Below the pieces are notes generated by a model. The model was not told the DNA's origin. It did no database searches and was given only the letters and a program-made list of their open reading frames with translations. The position numbers and the translations under genes were made by a program. From positions 2,774,467-2,838,466 of the forward strand of contig CM035305.1 in NCBI GenBank assembly GCA_002900995.3: 64,000 bases of DNA, in the 5' to 3' direction. Of this stretch, positions 1 to 11,203 are shown piece after piece (position 1 is the first letter of the stretch; every line of letters starts with the position of its first letter). This stretch comes from Ganoderma boninense. Lineage: Eukaryota > Basidiomycota > Agaricomycetes > Polyporales > Polyporaceae.

Positions 1-468
1 ACTGCGGCAGTTGGTGTCAAGGAGGGTCGGCCAATCTGCAAGGTCTGGCGTGTTCAAGGGGCTAGAGGTAGCCGTGGATGCCTGGAGAAATTTCATGTAA
101 TAAATTGTGGTTAAGCTCTGCCAAACATCAACAGCGAGGTCACTCACAGTCGCATCGGTGACGGGGGACAGCTTCAAGTCATTCGAGAGGGTGGGACTCA
201 GCGACGCGAGACTGGAATAGGTAAGACTGGGAGGAGCGACTGTCACGGCAGCATTGCATGGACGGACAGGGCCTGTATATGTCCAGCGCCTGCGAGCCTT
301 CTGACCGGCATCTTTGTGAGGCCGGCTGATTACAGAGCCGCCGTAGGATGAAACGGAAGAGACGTCTGCATCTTGAGCAGCGTCGTAGTAGTGGTCGCGA
401 GAGCCACTAGGCCACGCGCCGGGTAGGTAGGGAGCGCGGGAATGGCGGTGGGGAGATGCGGAAGGCAT
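1..468 (-). CDS. Unknown protein, 5' end only (runs off left edge)
   Basis: Reading leftwards from an ATG at 468, an open exon continues to 148, then a GTGAGT...CAG intron (82-147, 66 bases, with a CTTAAC branch-point-like motif) and a second exon from 81 to the window edge keep one frame. The N-terminus begins MPSASPHRHSRAPYLPG and is rich in Ser, Pro, Tyr and Ala; it has no signal peptide or membrane helix and I recognise no domain. It looks like the disordered N-terminal part of a larger protein whose remainder lies outside the window. The start is the first in-frame ATG. An open frame of about 130 codons with a well-formed intron supports a real gene, but function is unknown. Confidence 0.55.
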   Translation of the reverse strand, partial: MPSASPHRHSRAPYLPGAWPSGSRDHYYDAAQDADVSSVSSYGGSVISRPHKDAGQKARRRWTYTGPVRPCNAAVTVAPPSLTYSSLASLSPTLSNDLKLSPVTDATVSDLAVDVWQSLTTIYYMKFLQASTATSSPLNTPDLADWPTLLDTNCRS

Positions 469-924
469 GGGGGCAGCAGGGGAGGGGAATGGAGGGAAAG
501 GACAAGATGGGACGATGACGCGGGGGACAAGGACGCGGAATGACCAGAGACTTAAAACAGAAACGGGGAGGATCCGCTTCGGCGGACAGAGGGCTTCGTC
601 GATCCCTCCCCGAGACTTGACACAGAATGCATCCACCGGCCGAGACCTGTCAATCGACGACGCCTTCATCGCATCCTCCCCGCATGTATGGATTGCCACG
701 CACCATATCGGGACTCCGAACAAGGATCCGCCGTCGGCACCGCCGCGAAGGCGCACCGTCCGGCCACTCTCTCAGTGCAGCACAGATGCGGATGTGAAAG
801 GACTGGCAAGAAGGAGCCCCATGCATTAGTCTAGAACGGTCATAAGGATAGACAAGCGCCGTCTAAGTGCTACAGCCGTCTACCGCCATCTAGAACAGTC
901 CCTCGGTCCGGCTCGGGCTTGGCT
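469..924. other. Intergenic, 456 bases
   Basis: This lies upstream of the left-edge gene and downstream of the aminotransferase. A 120-codon frame on the + strand (467-829) has no recognisable content and overlaps the promoter of the minus-strand gene, so I do not call it. Nothing else seen. Confidence 0.5.
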
Positions 925-2619
925 CTAGAGGTCGCCCTTGACGGCCTTGCTCACGCTCTCCGAGAAGTAGTCGATGTTGTTCCCGTTGAGGCCCGCCATC
1001 GAGATACGCCCGTCGGCCGTCATGTAGATGTGCGCCTTCTCCGCCAACGCCTTCGTCTGCGGCTGCGTCAGGCCCGTGAAACTGGCACAGCCATCCCATC
1101 AGCCTCCTCCACCGCGGCACATCCAGAATATCTTGACCACGTACCTGAACATACCGATCTGCTTCTTGATGTGGTTCCACTCGCCCGGAGTCTTCTGGCT
1201 CACAAGGTTGTCATACAGACGGTCACGCATCTCGATGATGCGGTCCGCCATATGCTTCACCTCCGACTCCCACAGCCCGTACAGCTGCTCGTCCCGCAAG
1301 ATCGTGCTCGCAATCCGTGCACCGTGCAGCGGCGGGTTCGAGTACATCGGCCGGACCACGATCTTCAGCTGCGAGTCCACGCGGGCCCGCTCCTCGGGCG
1401 ACGACGTCACCAAAGAGAACGCGCCCACACGCTCGCCGTACAGACCCATGTTCTTCGCGAACGACTGCGAGACGGCGACCTGGTGGCCCTGCTCCACGAA
1501 GTAGCGCACTGCGAACGCGTCGCGCGTAGTGTTGCCGGACGCGAAGCCCTGGTACGCCATGTCGAAGAAGGGGAACAGCTGCTTCTCTTTGACGATGTCC
1601 GAAATCTCCTTCCACTGCTCGGGCGTCGGGTCGACTCCGGTCGGGTTGTGCGCGCAAGCATGGAGGAGGACGATCGCCTTCTCGGGCGCAGCCTTCACAG
1701 GACGATCGAGTCTCGCGTGAGCGGGGTGCTTTACTCCTTGACATGTGAACGATCGTTGGTGCTCACCCTGAGGTCCTCCTTCAAGCCCTCGAAATCAAGG
1801 CCTACGGTCTTCTTGTCGAAGTAGCGGTAGCCCTTGACCTCGAGACCCGAGTCGCGGAAGATGGGCGTGTGGTTGCCCCACGAAGGCACCGGAAGGTATA
1901 TCGTCTTGACGTGGGGGTAGAAGCGACCGAGGAAGGCACCACCAATGCGGAGGGCGCCGGTTCCAGAAATGGACTGCGTCACAGCGACCTATTATATTCA
2001 CCGCACATCGCCTCAGAACCTGCCAGCTCACAGACTCCACGGCAACAAAGAAGAACGTACGCAGCCCTCCTTCAGCGGTACGCTGTCCGCGCCGTACGCG
2101 AGCTTGGCGGCCGAAGCAGTGAACTCGGGGAGACCAGTAATGGGGAGGTACTCCTTGTCCGGGTTCTGCTTGGCGAGAGTCTCCTCCGCCTTCTTGACTG
2201 CGTTCAAGACGTACGGCTTGCCGTTCTCATCGCGGTACGCACCCACACCAAGGTTGATCTTGCGGGGGTCCTTATCAGCCTTGAATGCCTCGGTAACACC
2301 TGTAAATCAATGCGGGGCCCCGCACACACATTAGATCTAGTTCCGTTTGCATTGCGGCCGAATTCCCCACAAACAACCGACAATAGTGGCATGTGGGGTG
2401 CAAGTGGTGCCGGTCTGGTAGCGAGAGTATCGCTGACCAAAGCATGTCGAGTCGGTTCTCCGGGAGAATTCCGCAGAGCAGGAGAGTCCGTGAGGATCGC
2501 CACGTACCAAGAATGGGGTCCGGAGGGCCAGCCGGGACGGCAGACCAGACAGAGAGCGAGCCGGCGTAGCGGACGTGCTTGGGCGCGACGCGTGCGAGGG
2601 GACGGGCAATGGCCTGCAT
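925..2619 (-). CDS. Aspartate aminotransferase, mitochondrial
   Basis: Transfers the amino group between aspartate and 2-oxoglutarate, using pyridoxal phosphate, in the mitochondrial matrix (malate-aspartate shuttle). Five exons: the first encodes a basic, Arg/Ala-rich presequence ([20 protein letters not shown]) followed by [15 protein letters not shown], the usual start of the mature enzyme. Later exons carry [62 protein letters not shown] and the PLP-lysine segment [19 protein letters not shown]; the end is [16 protein letters not shown]. The four introns are phase-consistent, for example after KEDLR and after QIGMF. Length fits the roughly 420-residue family. A TATATTATA box lies about 60 bases upstream. 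It shares a promoter region with the aspartyl-tRNA synthetase, so two aspartate-handling enzymes are divergent neighbours. Class and location are secure; the gene is intact. Confidence 0.96.
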
Positions 2620-2678
2620 TTTGAAGAAGAAGGTGGAGATGGGGGAAGAAAAGCCTGCAGAAATGGGGCGGGGTGGTC

Positions 2679-2687
2679 TATAATATA
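2679..2687 (-). promoter_or_regulatory. TATA box of aspartate aminotransferase
   Basis: On the minus strand this reads TATATTATA, ending about 60 bases before the ATG at 2619. Position and sequence suit a fungal core promoter; assignment is by inspection. Confidence 0.45.
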
Positions 2688-2933
2688 CAGAGAGCGGGCA
2701 GCGAGTCTGGAGTTGTCCAGTTTCCCCAGGCGCTGATTTCCCTAACGTTTTCCGAGCGACGGCGAGGCGTTAGAACGGCCAGACACGTGAACCCCCCCCG
2801 GAGCAAACCGGGTCGCCCCCCTGGGTAAGCCCTAACCTCAGTCTAGGGGTGGATAGACCCCAGGAGAGGCTAGATCAGATAACCGCGAGTTTGCTCGACT
2901 CACCGGGACTCACTCTGGAGCCCTCGCCTCTTG

Positions 2934-2940
2934 TATAAAA
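2934..2940 (+). promoter_or_regulatory. TATA box of aspartyl-tRNA synthetase
   Basis: TATAAAA lies 46 bases before the ATG at 2980. If initiation is at the usual distance, the 5' leader would be only about 10-20 bases. The region 2620-2979 is the shared divergent promoter and holds nothing else I can name. Confidence 0.45.
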
Positions 2941-2979
2941 TCTCTCAGACGTCTGTGCAACGCCTACAGAACAACACCC

Positions 2980-5067
2980 ATGGCCGACTCTCAACCCTCC
3001 CAACAACAACCCCAGGACGCCCCACAGGCACCGTAAGTCACCCGATCGCTCGCTTAACTCCCATTCATCCCGTGCCAACCTATCCCAACAGCGCTGCGGA
3101 CGGCGAGGCACTCAAGGGTCCGTCCAAGAACGAGCTCAAGAAGCGCGCTAAGGAGGAGGAGAAAGCGCGGAAGGCCGCAGAAAAAGCAGCCAAGCAGGCA
3201 GAGCTCGAGGCACAGAAGGCTGCGGCAGATGTCGTGCGTGCTCCATCCACACAATCTGTCCAGCGATCCAAATAAACTGACCGGACCCCGTCATCCCCCA
3301 TGGCCGATGCAGGATTTCGCCACCGAGTTCTACGGCAAGCTCCCGCTCAATCAGTCGCAGTCTCGCCCAGGACGCAAGCGCACCCCGGTCGCGTCCCTCT
3401 CCCCGGACCTCGATGGTCAGACGGTGCTCGTGCGCGCGCGCGTCCAGGCGTCGCGTGCGCAAGGCAGCAAGATGGTCTTCCTGAACCTACGCCAGCGGAC
3501 CGACTCTGTCCAGGCCCTCCTGATCCTTGCACAGGGCAAGGTCAGTAAGCAGATGATCAAGTGGGCCGCGGGGCTGCAAACAGAGAGCATTGTGCTCGCG
3601 GAGGGTGTCGTCAAGAAAGCACCCGAGCCCATCAACAGCGCTACCGTACAGGATGTTGAGCTGCACCTCACCCAGGTAATTTGGCGTGGTCTATTGATTG
3701 TCTCAGTGCAAGGGCTGAATCGTTTCGCCGTCGTAGCTGCACCTTATTTCTGGTCTTGACGTCAAATTGCCGTTCACTGTGGAGGATGCGAATCGTCCTG
3801 AACAGGCTCAACAGACTGAGGAGGATCCTGAGTACAAGCGCGTTCTCCTCGACACCCGATTGAACAACCGGGTTGTTGACCTCAGAGTACGTAGACCATC
3901 AGCTCCTGAGATTGGCGATTTATGCACTATCTAATAGACAACAACGAACCAAGCGGTATTCAAGCTCCAGGCAGGGATTGGGATTCTTTTCCGTGAATTC
4001 TTGGAGGGACAGGGCTTCATCGAGATTCACAGTCCCAAACTGCAGGGTGCTGCGACGGAGTCCGGTGCATCGGTCTTTGAGGTCAGCTATTTCAAAGGTG
4101 CGCTGCCATCAGCATTCTTCGGCGTTCTGTCAGTGATGCTGTTCGTGGGTATTTCAGGCAAGGCATTCCTTGCTCAGTCCCCCCAGCTCGCGAAGCAGAT
4201 GGCTATCGCCGCCGACTTCGAACGTGTATACGAGATCGGCCCCGTCTTCCGTGCCGAAAACGCGAATACTCACCGACACATGACGGAGTTCATCGGTCTG
4301 GATCTGGAGATGGCCATTGAGGAACACTACCATGAAGTCATGGAGCTGCTTGACAGCCTCTTCCTCCACATCTTCCGCGGACTGAGCCAGAAGTACGCGA
4401 AAGAGATCGAGGTCGTGCGGAAACAGTTCCCTGCGGATGAGTTCAAGTGGCGTGAAGGCCCCGAGGGTACTCTCAAGCTTTCATTCAAACAGGCCGTTGA
4501 CTTGCTTGTCGAAGACGGTGTGTCCAGGGAGGAACTTGATGACATTGAGTGCGTGTGCTCCTGACCTGGGACACGCCACTTTCGAAGCTGACCTCCACTC
4601 ACAGCACCACAAACGAGAAGCGTCTTGGGCGGAATTGTCCGTGAGAAGTACGAAACCGACTACTTCATTATCGACAAGTTCCCTGTGACCCTTCGTCCTT
4701 TCTACACCATGCCCGACCCTGAAGACCCGGTAAGCTTTTGCATTCACTCTCTCAGTCATAGAATGTTTATGCTTCTCTACCACGATCTCAGACAGTATCC
4801 AATTCATATGACTTCTTCATGCGTGGCGAGGAGATCCTCTCTGGCGCGCAGCGTGTGCATGACGCGACACTCCTCGCCGAGCAGATGCGCCGGAGTGGCA
4901 TCAACCCTGAGTCTATGAAGTCCTACCTCCAAGCCTTCCAGCTCGGATGCCCACCGCACGGCGGAGGCGGCATCGGCTTGGAACGAGTGGTGATGCTGTT
5001 CCTGAAGCTCAATAACATCCGTCGCGCTTCTCTCTTCCCCAGAGATCCCAAGAGACTAGAACCCTAG
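2980..5067 (+). CDS. DPS1: Aspartyl-tRNA synthetase, cytosolic (class II)
   Basis: Charges tRNA-Asp in the cytosol. The first exon gives [18 protein letters not shown]. Next comes a Lys/Ala/Glu-rich helix ([20 protein letters not shown]), the appended tRNA-binding extension of eukaryotic AspRS. Then follow the OB-fold anticodon domain ([37 protein letters not shown]) and the class II core: motif 1 region [26 protein letters not shown], motif 2 [20 protein letters not shown], and motif 3 [15 protein letters not shown]. It ends [16 protein letters not shown], a typical AspRS C-terminus. At least six small introns interrupt it, including after NQ of the helix region, after LHLTQ, after FEVSYFK and after PDPEDP. 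All three catalytic motifs are present, so the gene is intact. Confidence 0.97.
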
Positions 5068-5592
5068 AGGATGACACCCCTCGGTTGCAGCCGCTGATCT
5101 AATTCGCGATCCCGGACACAGTGGCTCGTTGGCGCATCGATCTCTTGCGGGCTCGCAGGAGAGGCTGCCGTTGCGTGGCTGGGACTTCGGGTGTGTGATA
5201 GAGTGGTTGGAAAGTGAAGATAGAGATGCTGTTGACACGAGCAGTGTAATACCTGTTGTTTGAATTGCACATTGTCCGACTCACGTATATTCTCTGAAGA
5301 CAGAAGATGACGTTCTCCGACACACTTCGTTCCTCAGTCCATGTTTCATCCAGCTCGTTTTGCCTACTTCTTCCGTCCGGGAGTGTACCTGAAGCTCGTC
5401 CCGATTCAAACGCGCCAGCCACTCTGCTTGTCGAGCATTTCACCCACCTTCACGCAGGGCACCACGCCTCAGCACTCCTGCTTCGGATCACTTTCGTTCG
5501 CAGCTGTCTTCGTTCATTGTCATTCCCTTCCTCGGCCTCTCAAGTCGCATCAGCCTTGCGCTCCACTCCCCCTCCCAGAACATCACTACGCC
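5068..5592. other. Intergenic, 525 bases
   Basis: Upstream region of the small membrane-protein gene. An in-frame open stretch from an ATG at 5341 continues into it without a stop, so a longer product is formally possible, but its translation looks like leader sequence (His, Pro, Ser-rich without pattern). No other feature seen. Confidence 0.4.
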
Positions 5593-6174
5593 ATGTACGT
5601 TCGCGGGCACGACGACTCCAACCACGATCTCCTCTCGTATAGCGACCTCTACCCCGACTGCCCCTCGTCGATGACCGCAGCGCAGTGCGAAGAACTAAAC
5701 CATGCCCCGCCCTCGTTCGAAGACAAGTCCGCCGGAAGTCCAAACATCACTGCGCACTGGAACGCGACCCGCGTCGCGCCCCCGGCCCCGCACACGTCCG
5801 CGAAGCCCGACGTCATCGCAGCGGACATCACGCACTTCGGGCAGCGCAACTTCATCGGCGTCGTCGTGCTCGCCGTGATCGCCTTCCTCGGGCTCGTCCT
5901 GTGGCTGTTGTTCGGCAAGTGGCCGCAGCGGAAGATGGCGCAACTCCAGGAGCGGCTCGCGCATAGGCGGGAGAGGGGGTACAGCATCACCCACGCCCAA
6001 TCCATGGAGCAGGTGCCGATGCCGGAGCTCGTCCGCGACCAGCCCCCGCACGCCCACCTGAGGTCGTCCACGGAGTACGACAAGGAGTTTCTCGACGGTG
6101 CCAGAGGCTCGGAGAAGGTCCAGCGACAGCCAAGGGCTCACCTTCCTCACCCGGTGCGGATGGAGATACGCTAA
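5593..6174 (+). CDS. Unknown single-pass membrane protein, 193 aa
   Basis: One exon. Residues 1-85 are polar and acidic/aromatic at the start (MYVRGHDDSNHDLLSYSDLY). A strongly hydrophobic stretch, FIGVVVLAVIAFLGLVLWLL, is followed by a basic segment (WPQRKMAQLQERLAHRRERG), so by the positive-inside rule the C-terminal tail should face the cytosol. The tail is hydrophilic with STEYDKEFLDG and ends PVRMEIR. Two NXT/S sites in the N-terminal half (NITAHWNAT) could be glycosylated if it is extracytosolic. I chose 5593 because the sequence becomes protein-like there; an in-frame ATG at 5341 would add 84 unconvincing residues. No family recognised. Confidence 0.6.
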   Translation: MYVRGHDDSNHDLLSYSDLYPDCPSSMTAAQCEELNHAPPSFEDKSAGSPNITAHWNATRVAPPAPHTSAKPDVIAADITHFGQRNFIGVVVLAVIAFLGLVLWLLFGKWPQRKMAQLQERLAHRRERGYSITHAQSMEQVPMPELVRDQPPHAHLRSSTEYDKEFLDGARGSEKVQRQPRAHLPHPVRMEIR

Positions 6175-6926
6175 AGGGGATGGGCGGGTGGCCAGCGGAT
6201 TAGAACGAGGATACGTTTACGCGCATACAATTTGTGTGATGTTGACCTTACGCCACGGTTTAATCATGGTGCACGATCACTCTATTTCGCCTTGCTAAAT
6301 GTTACGACGTACAAGACGCCTCAGCCACTGGATATCGCGATTGTTTCTGCAGCAGAACAGCTTAGGTCATAGCAGACGAAATAACCATAACCACACACCG
6401 AACACAGCACATTCTTTCCAAGAGGTCTGATCGCAGAAGTCAATAAAGGCGACTAGAAGGGGCAATCCGTAATGCGTACGATAGAATCCGGTTAGGAGTG
6501 TATAGGAAAAAGTGCGAAATACCAGTTCTACAACGTGAGCCAGAAGACCAAAGAAAACATCGACGTGACGTCACAGGTAGCAAATAACACAACAAGCGGA
6601 ACAACGGAATAGATTAATGCCAGTGGGTGCATGAATGCGTGCGTGCGGAGGTGGATGTTGGGTGTTGAGTGAAAAGACGGCCGGAAATCGGAAGTGGTGG
6701 TGGTGGTGGTGGTGGTGGTGGTGGTGGTGGTGGTGTGGTGCAAGTACAATGCAAGGTGCGTGCTAGATGATGCTTCTGACTTCAACTGACTGCAAGTGTC
6801 CATGGATCAGTGCACCCTCATAAAAGTACAAATCTCGAGCCAGTAGCGACGAACCAGAGATAATGGACATGCTCTGCGCCTCTAATAAATCCTACGTTTC
6901 CCCGTCCATCCGACAACGCCTCCACG
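6175..6926. other. Convergent intergenic region, 752 bases
   Basis: Lies between the 3' ends of the small membrane protein and the Ssh4-like gene. It holds the (GTG)14 microsatellite described separately and AT-richer 3' flanking DNA. The 91-codon minus frame that reads poly-Thr is just the microsatellite translated. Confidence 0.6.
6694..6735. repeat. (GTG)14 trinucleotide microsatellite
   Basis: Fourteen uninterrupted copies of GTG/GGT on the + strand in the convergent intergenic region, followed by a broken copy. It is not inside a called coding exon. Confidence 0.95.
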
Positions 6927-8950
6927 TCATACTCTCCTCTCTCGCCGACTACGGTGCCTGTCCGAACGAGACAGATTGCCAGTCCCGATGACATTGGGAG
7001 GAAGTGAGCCTCTCTCCAAAGCAGCAGCGATCACCTCCGCGGGCAAGTCGATATGCGCTCCGTCAGGGTATGCATATGCGTCGAGTGGAGAATAGGCAGG
7101 GGGTTCCACATTCAATGCCTCCAGCTGCGCCACAGAGCTATCAGCAGAAGCATGAGCACTAAGGCTAGTAGTGGGAGGATTCGAGGGAGCTAACGCCTGC
7201 AGATGAATGTCGCGTGGGCCGGGGGTCGGAAGGTCTGCAGCGATAGGTGACTCGGGTGGGGGGTGCACCTGGATCGCGAGGTCTGCACCTGAAACCGAAG
7301 AGCGGGAGCCAGTGCGCGAATGAGTGAAGTTGAACGGCTGTGGTCGTGGGACATTGAACTGGTTCGCACCTGCACCCGCAGGACCACGGGAGGGCGGTCG
7401 AGAGGAAGTCACGGAAGACTGATCGTCATCTGCACGAGGAGTCGCATCCCTTTGCGTCGGAGATGGCGGCAAGTTAGCATTGGGAGGTGTGTGGAATGGC
7501 ATGTCAGTTGGGGAGAAGTACCTCCGAGATGTCGATGGTCCCTCGCCGTTCGCAGAGTAGGGTTCCTCCTCTATGGGAGTAATGGGTGGTGGTGGGGTTA
7601 TCGGAGGAGTGGCGGGGGTCAGTGGGTTTCCACGAAGTGGCGAGGACTCGATAGGCGCGGAAGAGGGAAGGCCCGTCCGGGGTCTCCGCGATCGATGCGA
7701 GCGACGGGAGCGCGTTGAACCACCTGCGGGACTGGCAGGAGACCCAACGCTACTTGGTATAGGTGTGATCTCTCCGCCAGCGGCAAGGAGAATGCTGCCA
7801 ACCTCGCTGCCATATGCTGGGGGAGGGGCAAGCGTCCCTACACTAGGTGCCAGTCCCCATCGCTTGACGTTCGCTTCGATGAAGACGAACCCAGACTGGC
7901 CAAGGTTGACGTGGATGCTGCAAGGACCATCGGCCCCAATCGTGGGGAAGAGATTCCACGCAGTCAGCCCAGTAAAGGCATCCTCCATCTTCCGGCCGTT
8001 CTTGGTGAAAAAGACTGTGCCCGAGCGGGGACGATAGCCAACTCCGAGGACGTCACCCTCCTTGAGAGTGGTGCCACAAGCTTGTGCGGTGAAGGGGTAA
8101 TTATGCGACTTATCACCATTTGAGTGATATGCCACAGAATGTCGACAGAGTCCTGGTAGACGGAAGGTGGGGTAAGGCTTTGTGGCTAGACCAATGGCAA
8201 CGTCGGTCGTCTCGGGAAGGTCGAACATCTTGGCCTCCCAATAGTACACTTCGTTGAGTTTAGGGAGTGGAAGATTGGACTGCACAGAGGATGCTGAAGC
8301 AGGATCGGGAAGGAACGTAAGCTCCGTACGAGCGTGTACCAGGAGGGACGATAGGGCTTCGAAATCGGGTTCAAACGACCATGCTGATACACCCTTCTCT
8401 TGGATGGAGAGGAACTGGGATAAGGTGATATCTGTAGGCATGGAGTTGGGTGGGTACTGCATCTGGTATTCTGAAGCAAATGGGGTGAGGAAAGCCTGAA
8501 CCAGGCTCGTGTGAGAACGATTGGGAGCTCACCCTTGGCACGCTGGTAGGCTCGCCGCTCGGGTTCGCTGACGGTCTCTAGCCATCTTGACTCGACTCCT
8601 TCAAAGCCTCCTTCGCCCTCGATAAGGTCCTCTCGACTCATATCGATTGGGCCGTCACTGTCCCGCAGCATGATCCCTCGCCGTCTCCGGAGAAGGATGA
8701 CGCATATGAGGAAGAGCAGGAGGAGGAAGAGGAAGGTGGAGAGGACGATGAGCATGGGGAGGATAATGTAAAAGGCGTCGCGAGAACCTGGCGGAGCTCG
8801 TTGTGGGCGGTCATCCTGACTGGACGCGGGGGTTACGAGGGGGTCGGAGAGGTTGTCCTGGATAGCCTTGAGGCCGGCTGACAGGGCCTCTGAGACCCCG
8901 TCCCAGTTGGCATAGACGGCTTGAGCGGCGCGCCCCTGCGACGGGCTCAT
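6927..8950 (-). CDS. Ssh4/Ear1-like SPRY-domain adaptor of the Rsp5 ubiquitin ligase
   Basis: 653 codons in two exons (8950-8533 and 8470-6927; 62-base intron, GTGAGC...CAG). Order: short luminal N-terminus, one membrane helix (FYIILPMLIVLSTFLFLLLL) followed by RRRRG, the segment ITLSQFLSIQEKGVSAWSFE that precedes the SPRY domain in Ssh4 proteins, then SPRY (VYYWEAKMFDLPETTDVAIGL, YHSNGDKSHNYPF, GDVLGVGYRPRSGTVFFTKNG). A long Ser/Pro-rich tail contains two PPxY motifs (PPAYGSE about 7809-7830 and EPPAYSPLDA about 7082-7112). Yeast Ssh4 and Ear1 are endosomal/vacuolar membrane adaptors whose PPxY motifs bind the WW domains of Rsp5 to sort cargo for degradation; the same role is inferred here. 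It is divergent from SNF4. The domain order and motifs make the assignment firm. Confidence 0.88.
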
Positions 8951-9291
8951 GGCCTAGAGGGAGAGCAGCAGAAGCAAGCGAGAGCTGAGAGCAGAGAAGA
9001 CGAGCAGAGAAAGAGAGGCGAGCCGGAGGACGTCGAGGGCAGGTGAAGACGACCAAGCGGCTCGGGAGTGGGAAGTCGCGGCTCTCCGCCCGTGACCGGT
9101 GGTCGTCCCCATATGGAGCGTTGGCTGCCAGCACCGCCCGCTCTGCCCGTGCTGAGCGCCGAGGGGCCGGCCGGGCTGAGTCAGCAGAGCAGGTCGCGTC
9201 TGGGGAGGTCGGCGTGGATGGCGTCCAGTGCGAGACTTGCTCTGGCTTGCGTGCGCTGTAGATCCGTCCTCCGCATGGCGGCTCCCCCCTC
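8951..9291. other. Divergent promoter, Ssh4-like / SNF4
   Basis: 341 bases between the two start codons. GC-rich with CT/GA-biased tracts; no TATA box recognised. Confidence 0.45.
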
Positions 9292-10938
9292 ATGAACGTT
9301 ACGCTCTCCCCCACTGGCTCTCCACGGGTACGCAGACGTGGCTCGACACGCAGACCTCGAGCAGGCTCCCATCTTCCCCCCTTCACTCAAGAAAGTCACG
9401 ATGCTGCGCTCACCGCCATCAGGACCTACCTCAAGGGCCGCACCTCTTACGACACCTTTCCCGTCAGCTTCAGACTGATTGTCTTGGACTCCAAGCTAGA
9501 GGTCAAGAAGGCTCTCCAATGTTTACTCCTCAATGGTATTCCCATCGTCACACCTCCTACGTCCCCCTCCCTCTGCTCACCTTCCACGTTCTATGTCCCT
9601 CAGGCGTAGTGTCGGCACCATTATGGAACAGCGAAAAGTCCTGTTTCGCAGGCATGTTCACCGTCTCAGACATCATACATCTCATTCAGTACTATTACCG
9701 GAGCTCGTCCTACGATGCAGCAGCCGCAGACGTAGAAACCTTTCGTCTGGAGTCCCTCAGAGGTTCGTTTCTCCTCCCTCCATGTTCCCGTCCAATCAGA
9801 CTTACATCGATCCAGACATTGAGAAGCAGCTCGGTGTCGCCCCTCCCCCACTTCTTGGAGAACACCCCTCGGCCACACTCTTCGACGCTGCCAAACTCTT
9901 GATTCAAACACACGCGCGCCGTGTCCCCCTCCTTGATACCGATACAGAGACTGGCCACGAAGTCATTGTATCCATTCTCACCCAATATCGCCTCCTCAAA
10001 TTCATATCCATAAACGTGAGTCCCCGTGGCTCGACGCGTGGTCTTTGGCGCCTGACATATCTTCATATGTTGTCACGCGTGTTTTAGTGCGGGAGGGAGA
10101 TACAGCAACTGCACCTGCCTCTCCGCAGGCTCGGCATCGGCACTTACGTCAACCCGCCATCCGTTACGCCTAATGGCGAACCTCCAGAGGGGTACAACCC
10201 GTTCCATCCCATCTCCACCGCAACTTTGGACACCACCGTCTTCGACGTCGTCCACATGTTCTCGGAGAGAGGCATTTCTGCTGTCCCAATCGTGGATGAC
10301 GAAGGGATTGTGGTCAATCTTTATGAAACCGTTGATGTCATTGTAAGTCACGTTTGATGCGGTTGTTTGACTTGACAGATTGAAACTTAAGCTTTTCGTG
10401 ATAGACCCTCGTCCGGCTGGGTGCCTACCAGTCGCTAGACCTGACGATCTCAGAGGCTCTCAACCAACGCTCTCCTGACTTCCCTGGGGTTGTCATCTGC
10501 ACGGGGTCTGATTCTCTAGGTACGCTCATGCAGCTCATCAAGAAGCGACGCGTGCATCGGCTTGTTGTCGTAGAGGGTGAAGTAAGTGCTGTCCGTTCCG
10601 TGGCCGAGTTTGTCCGACTAACGTGCCCCCCTGGACCATAGGAAGAGGAAAGGAGAGGTGGGAAGAAAGGTCGGCTGTTAGGCATTATCACGTTGAGCGA
10701 CGTGCTGCGCTACCTCGTTGGAAACGTTTCCATCGGAGAGGCGCGACATGATCCTCCTCCAACACCCTCAGAACCCCCAGCGACTCCTGACACAGCGCAA
10801 TCTACGCCACCACTGGACTCTTCATCGGTCGTCCAAGAGCGCACGCCGACGGAGGAGATACCGCTGAACTCAGCGCCAGCGGTGGCTGATCCACAATCCC
10901 AGGAGGCAGAGGAGAAGGCAGCAGTAGACGGGGAATGA
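9292..10938 (+). CDS. SNF4: AMPK/SNF1 complex gamma subunit (four CBS domains)
   Basis: Regulatory, nucleotide-sensing subunit of the AMP-activated/SNF1 kinase. After a basic Ser/Arg leader, the first exon has HDAALTAIRTYLKGRTSYDT and FRLIVLDSKLEVKKALQCLL. Spliced exons follow with VVSAPLWNSEKSCFAGMFTV, SDIIHLIQYYYRSSSYDAAA, CBS2 around ARRVPLLDTDTETGHEVIVS, CBS3 around GISAVPIVDDEGIVVNLYET, and CBS4 around RVHRLVVVEGE and GRLLGIITLSDVLRYLVGN. Five introns are phase-consistent (for example LLNG, G split by GTATTC...CAG). The C-terminal tail of about 70 residues is Pro/Glu/Thr-rich and likely disordered, longer than in yeast. The start at 9292 is the first ATG in frame; the exact start is less certain than the rest. 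Confidence 0.93.
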
Positions 10939-11203
10939 CAGACATATAGTGACCGCGCAGATTACAGTAGATGTAGCCTTACAGATCTTGTTACTCTTGG
11001 CTTTGACCCGCATCTGTACCAGTATCTTGTTTCCTTGTCAGCATTGGAGGGCTAATGGTTGATATCCGGACTGGTCAAAACTTTGCACGTCCTTGCGACT
11101 GAGTGCGAGTGGTTGAATTGACCGTGGAGGTCTGCTCGTGCGACGGCATTGCAACGCGGTTAACATGAAGCAATAGACGCCCATTGGCCACACAGTCGCT
11201 GCC

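Noticed and set aside
919..1824. 301-codon frame on the + strand across the aminotransferase
   Set aside because: Antisense shadow of the conserved aminotransferase exons; Arg/His/Leu-rich without any domain.
6528..6803. 91-codon minus frame with a poly-Thr run
   Set aside because: The run is the (GTG) microsatellite; the remainder shows no protein-like pattern.
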